Of a stretch of 64,000 nucleotides of DNA, positions 1-7,347 are shown piece by piece (the first letter of the stretch is position 1; each line of letters begins with the position of its first letter). This stretch comes from Aridibacter sp965216195 (GTDB lineage: Bacteria; Acidobacteriota; Blastocatellia; Pyrinomonadales; Pyrinomonadaceae). The stretch spans positions 2,480,001 to 2,544,000 of the forward strand of contig OZ244151.1 in assembly GCA_965216195.1 (NCBI GenBank), in the 5' to 3' direction. Made by a program: the position numbers and the translations under genes. Under the pieces are notes generated by a model. The model was not told the origin of the DNA, made no database searches, and was given only the letters and a program-made list of their open reading frames with translations.

Positions 1-1845
1 AAGCTCCCGGAAAAAAACGACAAACAGCCCTTTAGCAATATCGATTTCACAGCAATCCTTCACACCCAGAACTCAAACACCAACCTGCTTCAAAGCTGGA
101 GCGAAAGAATGGATCGAATTCGCGCTTTTGAGGCCGAAAGCTACCCTACTAAGAAATATATAACCGAATTTCGAAGATTTAGGTTTTACAAAATCGATAA
201 AGATGATCTTGAAAATATAGAATCGCTCAGAAAAGAGTTTACTGAATTATCGAAAAAAGCTGTCGCAATTAAGACAAGCCTACAACAATTCCCGCCGACT
301 ACCAGAAGGAGTCAGGCTTACCAAAATGCTTTCGAGGAAAATGAGAAAATCCTTAGGAACGTTTCGAGCTCCATTGAGATACTTAAAACCAACACAAACG
401 TAAAAAGCTTCCGTGATACGTCAATTCGACTCCAAAATCGTTTGACAACGCTCGATCTTGATGATCCCGCAAAAACTAAAAAATTGGCACAGATACTATC
501 TGAGGCCAGAGTAATCTATCCGGGTTTCAGGAGAAAATCTGAAGCTTTAGCGAGGCTTCGTGCGTTCATTAATGTCCGTGAATACCAGTTTTATGAAGCG
601 GTTCTTACACCTGAGTTTAGCGTGCCCGAAGAAACAGAATCTAACGACGGCGACGGTGGAGATGATGACCCAAAATCACCAAGTGAGATTACAAAGGCAA
701 GGCTGGAGAAAGCTTTAAAGTCGCTTTCAAAGGTGCCAACATCAGGGGCAGCGAGAATCAAACTGCTCGAATCAACGACAAGCAAACTTGTTGGCGTACA
801 GAGCTATTTGAATCTGCGGCTAACAATGGCGGATGAGGTTGAGAAATTTGAGGAAATTAAGCCTGACAAAAAGAAAAAGGAGCTTCCCAAAAGCGTTTCT
901 CTTTCAATAAAAAACAACGCGAAAATATCCAATGTAAACGGGAAGACAATGATCACATTTGACCTCAATAAGATTGACATCTGGGATTCGCCCGTGGGAC
1001 CCGACATAGTCGACGAAGATGTGCAACCAACGGCGACCCCAACAATTGATGAGAAAAATGAGAAAATTGTAATCGCAGAGAAAAAGAAACCCACCCCGCC
1101 GTTGATAAAACATACCGTTTCGCCGAAAGAAAAGGAGAAGGAAGAAAAAGAACTTTTTGCGATCGGTTATCTAGATGAGAAAACAATGGTTTTTGGTTAC
1201 GAGGCGGGAATCAAATCGATCCTAAATCGAAAACCTGGTTACAAAAACTCCCGAGCAGCGGAAATGGTAAATTCCTTCAAGAATCCACTAATTTCTTTCG
1301 CAACAAATTCCGAGGTTTTTAGCTACTTTTTTGGCGTTTTTCGAACCGGAAAGGATGACGAGCCTTCGCAAATAGAAAAATTCCTGGGTGATGTAAACAT
1401 TTTTGGCTCGATAGAATATGATGGCGAATCGCCCAATACAAACGACATTTTAATGTCGCTCGGGTTTACCAAAAATCACGTAAAAGAAGTTTTTACTGAC
1501 GAAAAGCCAAAAGACGGAGAATTAGTCGAAATAGGTAATTTTCAGTTTGCGACCGCTCTCTTTTACGACCTGCTAAATACTCTTAAGGTTTATCGAGCTT
1601 CGATGACGTTTAAGTTTGAGAAGCAAAAGCTTGCAGCTCTTATCGAATCAACACCTCAAATCATTCAGGAATTTAAGAGGGAGAAACCCCAGCAGGGCGG
1701 AATGCCCGAAAACAGACGAAAGGTCCGCGTGAGAAGTCTCAAGCAGGTTGAGGGTGTCCTTACTTCATCTGAATTTTACCTTGAAATAACGAGAAAGCTG
1801 CGCCTTTTGACATATGGGTCGAGACGAAAAAAACAAGGTGGCTAA
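1..1845 (+). CDS. Unknown protein, 5' end outside the window (partial)
   Basis: The frame is open from base 1 through the first in-frame ATG at 109, so the gene very probably starts upstream of the window and the ATG at 109 is internal. The visible part is over 600 residues. It is hydrophilic, Lys/Glu-rich and predicted to be helical in its first 150 visible residues, followed by an acidic Asp/Gly patch near nt 640-670 and a Pro/Thr/Lys linker near nt 1025-1145. The C-terminal part (from about nt 1160) has a compact mixed alpha/beta look, with phrases such as FAIGYLDEKTMVFG and SFKNPLISFATNSEVF. These recall acidobacterial hypothetical proteins that score a stored 'index' against excluded positions, but I cannot name the family. 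It ends 4 bases before the aspS stop codon in convergent orientation. Function unknown. Confidence 0.75.
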   Translation, partial: KLPEKNDKQPFSNIDFTAILHTQNSNTNLLQSWSERMDRIRAFEAESYPTKKYITEFRRFRFYKIDKDDLENIESLRKEFTELSKKAVAIKTSLQQFPPTTRRSQAYQNAFEENEKILRNVSSSIEILKTNTNVKSFRDTSIRLQNRLTTLDLDDPAKTKKLAQILSEARVIYPGFRRKSEALARLRAFINVREYQFYEAVLTPEFSVPEETESNDGDGGDDDPKSPSEITKARLEKALKSLSKVPTSGAARIKLLESTTSKLVGVQSYLNLRLTMADEVEKFEEIKPDKKKKELPKSVSLSIKNNAKISNVNGKTMITFDLNKIDIWDSPVGPDIVDEDVQPTATPTIDEKNEKIVIAEKKKPTPPLIKHTVSPKEKEKEEKELFAIGYLDEKTMVFGYEAGIKSILNRKPGYKNSRAAEMVNSFKNPLISFATNSEVFSYFFGVFRTGKDDEPSQIEKFLGDVNIFGSIEYDGESPNTNDILMSLGFTKNHVKEVFTDEKPKDGELVEIGNFQFATALFYDLLNTLKVYRASMTFKFEKQKLAALIESTPQIIQEFKREKPQQGGMPENRRKVRVRSLKQVEGVLTSSEFYLEITRKLRLLTYGSRRKKQGG

Positions 1846-1849
1846 GGAT

Positions 1850-3670
1850 TTAGTCGTCCTCGCTTTCGACTATTTTCAACCCAAGCTCATCGAGTTGATC
1901 GGGATCGACTTCACCCGGCGAATCCATCATCAAATCCTGCGCCGACGCTGTTTTTGGAAAGGCGAGAACATCGCGAATGTTGTCGGTTTCGCAGAGGAGC
2001 ATGATCGTGCGTTCGATTCCGGCAGCAAATCCTCCATGCGGCGGAGTGCCGTATTTCAAGGCTTCTACGAAAAAACCAAAACGCTCCTTCGCAGTTTCTT
2101 CCGTTAAACCTTGCGCCTTGAAAATCAGACTTTGAATCTCGCTCTGATGCACACGAATCGAGCCGCTGCCGATTTCATAACCGTTGATCACGATATCGTA
2201 AGCACGGGCGCGGATCTTTCCAAGAAGTTCTGTTTCGCCGTCTTCGATCGCGCGCTTGAAAAGCGGTAGATCCTCATCCATCAACGAGGTAAACGGATGG
2301 TGCATTGGGTCGTAATTTCCCGAGTCCTCGTTATACTCAAACATCGGAAATTCAGTCACCCAAAGCGGTTTGTAAACTCCCTTCGGTATGAGCTCATCGC
2401 GCTTGGCGATCTCCTTTCGAAGTGCACCAAGCGATGCCGCAACAATCGATTTTCGACCCGCGACGATCAAAACCGTATCGCCTTTTTCGGCGCCTGAAAC
2501 TTTGCCGAGCTTGTTGATAGTTTCTTCGCCTAAAGCTTTTAAAAGCGAAGATTTCGTTCCCGCTTCCTCAAGTTTTATCCAACCCATCCCGTGCGCGCCG
2601 TAGCGTTTTACAAAATCCTGAAGACCGTCTAATACTTTGCGCGAATAGCTCGCGCCGCCTTTTGCAACGATGCATTTTATCTGTCCGCCTTCTTCTAAAA
2701 CGCCCTTATATGGAGCAAAATCCGTTTCGCAAAGCTCCTCCGATAAATCCTGGAGTTCCATTCCAAAACGCAGGTCGGGTTTATCGACACCAAACCGACG
2801 CATTGCCTCAGCGTACGTCATACGCGGAAAAGGTACTTCGAAATCTGCATCAACAAGCGAGAAGACTTCAGCTAACACGCCTTCCATCGTGCGGAAAACC
2901 ATTTCCTCATTGGCAAAACTCATCTCGATATCGAGCTGGGAAAACTCCGGTTGGCGATCAGCTCGCAGGTCTTCGTCGCGAAAACACCGCGCGATTTGAT
3001 AATACTTATCAAGCCCGGAAATCATTGTGATCTGCTTCAAAATCTGCGGCGATTGCGGCAGCGCGAAGAATTTTCCTTTGTGTATCCGCGATGGAACAAC
3101 GAAATCGCGCGCACCTTCTGGCGTGGACTTAAGCATTATTGGTGTCTCAATTTCGAGGAAATCTTGTGAATCCATATAGTCGCGCATTTTTCGCATCGCA
3201 TCTGCCCGCATCTTCAGATTCTTTTGAAGCTTCAAACGACGCAGGTCGATATAGCGATATTTAAGTCGCGTATCTTCCGAGGCGATATTTTGGGAACCCG
3301 CTTTTTCGAGTTCAAAAGGAAGCGTTTTTGCGTCGTTTAGAATGAGTAGCTCATTTACTTTTACTTCGATTTCCCCGGTCGGGAGCTTTTGGTTAATAGT
3401 TCCCTCTTCACGATTTACAACTTCGCCTTTTACGACGATGACGAACTCCCCACGAACGTTTTTTGCCTTCGTGTGCGCCTCCGCGGCGGCGGTTTCGCTG
3501 ACGACAACCTGCGTAAGACCGTAACGATCCCGCAAATCTATAAAGGTAAAAATGCCGAAGTCGCGCTTCTTCGCCGCCCATCCCATAAGGATTACTTCTT
3601 CGCCGACATTTTCCTTGCGAAGTTCGCCGCAGGTGTGTGATCGTTCTAAAGTTCCTAGTGCGTCTAACAT
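1850..3670 (-). CDS. aspS: Aspartyl-tRNA synthetase
   Basis: Class IIb aminoacyl-tRNA synthetase charging tRNA-Asp in the cytosol. The N-terminal OB-fold anticodon domain is followed by the class II catalytic core. Motif 2 region has CFRDEDLRADRQPEFSQLD, and motif 3 has GFAAGIERTIMLL. The bacterial GAD insertion lies between them (around GDTVLIVAGRKSIVAASLGAL). At about 606 residues it has the usual bacterial AspRS length. I chose the ATG at 3670 (MLDALGTLERSH). A GTG at 3694 would add eight residues, but it lies inside the nonamer repeat array, so the ATG is preferred. Whether the enzyme also misacylates tRNA-Asn cannot be told from this window. It converges with the unknown gene before it, leaving almost no room for a terminator. 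Confidence 0.96.
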   Translation of the reverse strand: MLDALGTLERSHTCGELRKENVGEEVILMGWAAKKRDFGIFTFIDLRDRYGLTQVVVSETAAAEAHTKAKNVRGEFVIVVKGEVVNREEGTINQKLPTGEIEVKVNELLILNDAKTLPFELEKAGSQNIASEDTRLKYRYIDLRRLKLQKNLKMRADAMRKMRDYMDSQDFLEIETPIMLKSTPEGARDFVVPSRIHKGKFFALPQSPQILKQITMISGLDKYYQIARCFRDEDLRADRQPEFSQLDIEMSFANEEMVFRTMEGVLAEVFSLVDADFEVPFPRMTYAEAMRRFGVDKPDLRFGMELQDLSEELCETDFAPYKGVLEEGGQIKCIVAKGGASYSRKVLDGLQDFVKRYGAHGMGWIKLEEAGTKSSLLKALGEETINKLGKVSGAEKGDTVLIVAGRKSIVAASLGALRKEIAKRDELIPKGVYKPLWVTEFPMFEYNEDSGNYDPMHHPFTSLMDEDLPLFKRAIEDGETELLGKIRARAYDIVINGYEIGSGSIRVHQSEIQSLIFKAQGLTEETAKERFGFFVEALKYGTPPHGGFAAGIERTIMLLCETDNIRDVLAFPKTASAQDLMMDSPGEVDPDQLDELGLKIVESEDD

Positions 3671-3682
3671 AATTTCATTGCC

Positions 3683-3789
3683 CACGAAAATCACGAAATG
3701 TACGAAAACAAAAAAAGAAACCCAATAACAATCATTTTATGAGTTAGAACAAAATCAAAAACATTTTCGTATTTTTCGAGTATTTCGTG
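3683..3789. repeat. Inverted pair of 9-bp tandem arrays upstream of aspS
   Basis: Left arm 3683-3709 is three nonamers: CACGAAAAT, CACGAAATG, TACGAAAAC. Right arm 3763-3789, read on the other strand, is CACGAAATA, CTCGAAAAA, TACGAAAAT. The arms are therefore inverted copies of a degenerate nonamer around a 53-bp AT-rich spacer. The array occupies the aspS 5' region, so transcripts of aspS may carry or begin within it. Confidence 0.75.
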
Positions 3790-3805
3790 GGCTGTATTTC
3801 TCCAA

Positions 3806-3834
3806 TAAAAAAGCCTTTCGAACAAACGAAAGGC
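3806..3834 (-). terminator. Rho-independent terminator after cdsA
   Basis: Perfect 8-bp stem GCCTTTCG/CGAAAGGC (3813-3820 and 3827-3834) with a 6-nt loop, followed on the minus strand by a run of six U. It lies about 70 bp past the cdsA stop codon and separates cdsA from aspS. Confidence 0.85.
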
Positions 3835-3906
3835 ATTGAACAAATCTTTTTGCTCAAGCCTCAAGTCAAATTATCGTCGTTTCGAAAAGCGTTCATCGAG
3901 TTTTTC

Positions 3907-4755
3907 CTAAAAGTAAAACCGAGCAAAATAATACAGGATCGGCGCGTTAAAAAGCAAACTATCGAGTCGATCAAGAAATCCCCCGTGCCCCGGTAATATG
4001 TTTGCCGCGTCCTTTGTTTTCGCTCCGCGCTTCATAGCGCTCTCCGCCAAATCACCACCGACTCCGACCAGCGCCATCACAATCGCCAAAGGGATCGAAA
4101 CCTTATAAGGAAGCTCCGGAAAGAAGGCGTAGGTCGAAAGAGCGGCAAATCCAATCGCCAATAAAATCCCGCCGATAAAACCTTCCCAAGTTTTTCCGGG
4201 TGAAATCGAATGGATGAGTTTGTTTTTACCGATGCCTTTTCCGATAAAATACGCTCCGACGTCCGATCCCATTGTGACAAGGAAAAAATAAAAAAGAAGC
4301 TTGCTTGAAAGCCCGGGCACGTGTTCAAACCCAACCCGCATCGAAACCAAATACCCTCCCAAGAAAACTATATATAAAACTCCGAGCAGCGTTACGCCGG
4401 TTCCCGTAAGCAATTTCGAAAAGTCTTTGCGAAAACGAAATGCCTGCGTGATGAGCAAAATTATTAGAAAAAGTGCTAGGGTAATCGAGAGTAAATCAGG
4501 AGCCTTCGCGGGTGCGTCAAATAAAAACGCAAGAAAAAGAAGCATCGCACCGAGAAAAGCAATCGATGCATCAGCTTTTAATTCGAGTTTTTTTGTCAGC
4601 GAATAAAACTCAAATAGCCCGCCAACCATCGCGGCAGCGACCAAAACAACAAAAATCCAGTTAAGCCAAAAATGTTGCGGGTAGAAATATGGGAGAACGA
4701 TAGACGCTATCAAAATAGGCAAGGCAACGGCTGCTGTAAGAAGTCTGTTTTTCAT
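3907..4755 (-). CDS. cdsA: Phosphatidate cytidylyltransferase (CDP-diglyceride synthase)
   Basis: Integral membrane enzyme making CDP-diacylglycerol from phosphatidate and CTP, the branch point of phospholipid synthesis. The 282-residue protein has about eight hydrophobic segments. Near the C-terminus it carries the CdsA signature: SAMKRGAKTKDAANILPGHG followed by GFLDRLDSL, including the conserved K-R, K-D, H-G-G-like and D-R-x-D positions. The start is the ATG at 4755. It follows uppS in the same direction, an order common in bacteria where uppS and cdsA are cotranscribed. Here the two are separated by a 193-bp gap filled by a heptamer repeat pair. Confidence 0.96.
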   Translation of the reverse strand: MKNRLLTAAVALPILIASIVLPYFYPQHFWLNWIFVVLVAAAMVGGLFEFYSLTKKLELKADASIAFLGAMLLFLAFLFDAPAKAPDLLSITLALFLIILLITQAFRFRKDFSKLLTGTGVTLLGVLYIVFLGGYLVSMRVGFEHVPGLSSKLLFYFFLVTMGSDVGAYFIGKGIGKNKLIHSISPGKTWEGFIGGILLAIGFAALSTYAFFPELPYKVSIPLAIVMALVGVGGDLAESAMKRGAKTKDAANILPGHGGFLDRLDSLLFNAPILYYFARFYF

Positions 4756-4771
4756 AACGTCGTTATCGGTA

Positions 4772-4933
4772 ATTCGTGATTCGTAATTCGTATTTCGTTA
4801 TCTGTGGCAACCGTATCTAATTCGCTTGCCGCAGGGGGCAATCGTGAGTTTCAGCAACCAAGACGGGCGAATTAAGTAGCGCGTATTACGAATTACGAAT
4901 CACGAATCACGAATCACGAATTACGTATTACGT
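4772..4933. repeat. Inverted pair of 7-bp tandem arrays between uppS and cdsA
   Basis: Left arm 4772-4799 is four heptamers: ATTCGTG, ATTCGTA, ATTCGTA, TTTCGTT. Right arm 4885-4933 is seven: ATTACGA twice, ATCACGA three times, ATTACGT twice. The right arm is the inverse of the left (ATTCGTR/YACGAAT). The spacer of 85 bp encodes nothing visible. Periodicity is exact over the whole arm with no indel. Folded, the arms would give a long imperfect hairpin in the uppS-cdsA transcript. Confidence 0.88.
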
Positions 4934-4948
4934 TTCGCGAACAACGCT

Positions 4949-5725
4949 CTACGCCTTCACTCCCCCAAACCTTCGATCCCTTCCCTGGAAATCCAGAATC
5001 GATTTAAAGATTTCTTCGCGCTTGAAATCCGGGAAAAGTGTTTCGGTCACGTAAATTTCGCTATAAGCGACCTGCCATAAAAGGAAATTCGAAATGCGCA
5101 TTTCGCCACTCGTACGGATCATCAGATCCACTTCCGGCAGTCCGTAAGTATATAGATTTTCCTCTATGTGTCTTTCACTAAAGTCATCTGGTGATCCGCC
5201 ATTTTCGCCAAGTTTCGAGATAGCTTTTCTACACGCCTCAACTATTTCGGCACGTCCGCCGTAATTAAGCGCGACGTTTAGCTTTGTGCCGGTATTATCT
5301 TTTGTCTTTTCTTCAGCAGCGCGAATTTCTTCTCGCACACCTTCGTTTAACTCAGCAATGTCGCCAATCGCCTTGAAACGAATCTTATTTTCGTGCACCT
5401 CATCAATTTCCTGTCGGATGTAAAACTGAAGCATATCCATCAGTGCGGAGACTTCTTCCTGCGGGCGCTTCCAGTTTTCTGTCGAGAATGCGTAAAGCGT
5501 AACGGCTTCGATTTCCAGTCGGGCAAAAGTGTCCAAGATCGCACGAACCGACTCGGCGCCTTCGCGATGCCCTTCAATGCGGGGTTTTCCGCGTTTTTTT
5601 GCCCAACGCCCATTTCCATCCATTATGATCGCCACGTGTTGTGGCAGGCGTTCGAAATCGATCTGCGAGAGCAAATTCGCTTCCTCGGACTCCGGCTTGA
5701 TTACCTGGACAAAATTCTCGTGCAT
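4949..5725 (-). CDS. uppS: Undecaprenyl diphosphate synthase (cis-prenyltransferase)
   Basis: Condenses isopentenyl diphosphate onto farnesyl diphosphate to make the C55 carrier lipid for peptidoglycan and O-antigen. Family signatures are clear: HVAIIMDGNGRWAKKRG with the catalytic Asp (residue 36 from this start), the HREGAESVR helix, YAFSTENWKRP, LNYGGRAEI and, near the C-terminus, LPEVDLMIRTSGEMRISNFL then WQVAYSEIYV. I chose the ATG at 5725, giving 258 residues, the usual length. The frame stays open to 5899, but those extra 58 residues are Cys-rich and unlike the family, and they overlap the REP-like sequence. The family often reads RTSGEQRLSNFL; the Met in place of Gln is a mild oddity. 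Confidence 0.95.
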   Translation of the reverse strand: MHENFVQVIKPESEEANLLSQIDFERLPQHVAIIMDGNGRWAKKRGKPRIEGHREGAESVRAILDTFARLEIEAVTLYAFSTENWKRPQEEVSALMDMLQFYIRQEIDEVHENKIRFKAIGDIAELNEGVREEIRAAEEKTKDNTGTKLNVALNYGGRAEIVEACRKAISKLGENGGSPDDFSERHIEENLYTYGLPEVDLMIRTSGEMRISNFLLWQVAYSEIYVTETLFPDFKREEIFKSILDFQGRDRRFGGVKA

Positions 5726-5830
5726 AACACTTCGAACAAATGGTATGCGCGAACAGAAAAATGGGCAAGTGGAAATAGGAACGGAAACACACGCCAGCAA
5801 ATGTGTAGGCTTCATGCCAAGGCAAGCCTT

Positions 5831-5887
5831 AAGAACAGTGCAATGTCCAGTAGGTGCATACTCCCTAGCGGTCGTGTTTTCGCCTGT
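5831..5887. repeat. REP-like element, degenerate second copy
   Basis: The segment ending in CTCCCTAGCGGTCGTGTTTT matches the right arm of the palindromic element at 16099-16160 (GCCTCGCGGTCGTGTTTC), including an upstream GTGCA block. The other half is eroded. The rest of the 239-bp gap between uppS and the M28 peptidase shows no gene; a short open frame continuing upstream from uppS is not convincing. Confidence 0.5.
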
Positions 5888-5909
5888 CACGAAAAACAAT
5901 TAGTTTAGA

Positions 5910-5940
5910 TTGATATACATGTTTTATAATGTGCCCATAA
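5910..5940 (+). promoter_or_regulatory. Probable sigma-70-type promoter of the M28 peptidase gene
   Basis: TTGATA at 5910-5915 and a consensus TATAAT at 5935-5940, spacer 19 bp (longer than the optimal 17). The start codon follows 24 bp later with an AGAGG ribosome-binding site at about 5952-5956. Confidence 0.5.
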
Positions 5941-5964
5941 AATTAAATCCAGAGGTCAAAATAT

Positions 5965-7323
5965 ATGCGTCAGAAAGTCGCTTTAGTGTTCGCTTTGCTA
6001 ATCCTTGTTGTTCCCGCTGCTGCTCAGTATGGAAAAAAGAAGGAGAAACTAAATTCATCGATCACCAAAATGTTGAAGCGAGTTTCGCCAAAGCAAATTG
6101 AAAAATACAACCGCAAACTCGTCTCATTTGGCACGCGAAATACTAACTCCGCCCAGGATAATCCGACACGCGGAATTGGTGCGGCGCGCGACTGGATTTA
6201 CGAGGAGTTTAAGCGAATTTCGTCGGAATGCGGGGGCTGTTTGGAAGTTGAAAAGCAAACGTATTTGCAGGAAAAAGCGCGTCGCATACCAAGGCCGATT
6301 AACATCACAAATGTAATCGCTACACTTAAAGGAACGAAAAAACCCGAACGAATTTACGTGGTTTCGGGACATTACGATTCGATGTGCGGCGATTCGCGAG
6401 ATGGCGAATGCGACGCGCCTGGTGCTAATGATGACGGCTCAGGTACGGTTGCGGTGATCGAAATGGCACGTGTGATGTCGAAAATGAAATTCGACGCGAC
6501 GATAATGTTTATGACCGTTGCGGGTGAAGAACAAGGGCTCCTTGGCGCCGAGCATTTTGTGAAGGAGGCCGTCAAAAATAAGCTTGATATCGAGGCGATG
6601 TTTACAAACGACATCATCGGTGGCGTGAAAACTTTTAAAGACCGACCCGATCGCAATGAGGTGCGTGTATTCGCCGAAGGTGTTCCCTCAAATGAAACTG
6701 AGGCTCAGGCACGACTTCGCAGAAGTGTCGGCGGCGAAAACGATTCTCCGACGAGACAACTTGGAAGATACATTTATCAAATTGCGCGGAAATATTCCCC
6801 TAAGTTCCCTGTCCGTTTGATTTATCGGCGTGATAGATACCTTAGAGGCGGCGATCATATTCCGTTTTTGGAAAACGGTTTTGCCGCCGTTCGTTTCACA
6901 GAGCCGCACGAAGATTACGAACACCAGCACCAAAATGTGCGCACGGAAAACGGTAAATTCTATGGCGATACGCCCGAATATATCGATTTCAAATACATCG
7001 CAAACGTAACGAAAATAAATATCGCGGCGCTTGCTTCGCTTGCCAATGCACCCGCAAAACCAAAGAAAGTCGGAATCGACATTACGCGCCTTACAAACGA
7101 CACTGACCTTAAATGGGAGGCGAATACGGAAAGCGATTTGGCTGGCTACGAAATCGTCTGGCGCAGAACGACCGAGCCTTATTGGACAAATTCGAAGTTC
7201 GTTGGAAACGTTACGAAATACACGATGGGAAAAATGTCGAAGGACAACTACTTTTTCGGAGTCCGCGCAATTGATAAAGATGGGTTTAAGAGCCCGGTAG
7301 TTTTCCCGAGACCAACGAGATAG
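5965..7323 (+). CDS. Exported M28-family zinc metallopeptidase with C-terminal Fn3-like domain
   Basis: Probable secreted aminopeptidase using two zinc ions. A signal peptide covers residues 1-20 (MRQKVALVFALLILVVPAAA). The peptidase domain (about 45-330) shows the M28 ligand set: His136 in VVSGHYDS, Asp156 in GANDDGSG, the catalytic and ligand Glu pair in VAGEEQGLLGAEHF (188-189), Asp216 in FTNDIIGG, and a His in EPHEDYEHQHQN. The last 90 residues look like a fibronectin type III-like beta-sandwich (LKWEANTESDLAGYEIVWRR), often a wall- or substrate-binding add-on. It has its own promoter and an AGAGG ribosome-binding site. The next gene starts 24 bp downstream. Substrate is unknown; peptide scavenging in the periplasm or outside is likely. 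Confidence 0.92.
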   Translation: MRQKVALVFALLILVVPAAAQYGKKKEKLNSSITKMLKRVSPKQIEKYNRKLVSFGTRNTNSAQDNPTRGIGAARDWIYEEFKRISSECGGCLEVEKQTYLQEKARRIPRPINITNVIATLKGTKKPERIYVVSGHYDSMCGDSRDGECDAPGANDDGSGTVAVIEMARVMSKMKFDATIMFMTVAGEEQGLLGAEHFVKEAVKNKLDIEAMFTNDIIGGVKTFKDRPDRNEVRVFAEGVPSNETEAQARLRRSVGGENDSPTRQLGRYIYQIARKYSPKFPVRLIYRRDRYLRGGDHIPFLENGFAAVRFTEPHEDYEHQHQNVRTENGKFYGDTPEYIDFKYIANVTKINIAALASLANAPAKPKKVGIDITRLTNDTDLKWEANTESDLAGYEIVWRRTTEPYWTNSKFVGNVTKYTMGKMSKDNYFFGVRAIDKDGFKSPVVFPRPTR

Positions 7324-7347
7324 ATGCTATAATCCTCACAGTTTAAT

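Noticed and set aside
4885..4933. CRISPR array
   Set aside because: Units are contiguous 7-mers with no spacers, and no cas genes are present in the window.
5726..5899. Extending uppS by 58 residues to the far end of its open frame
   Set aside because: The extra sequence is Cys-rich, unlike the family, overlaps a REP-like repeat, and the ATG at 5725 already gives the normal length.
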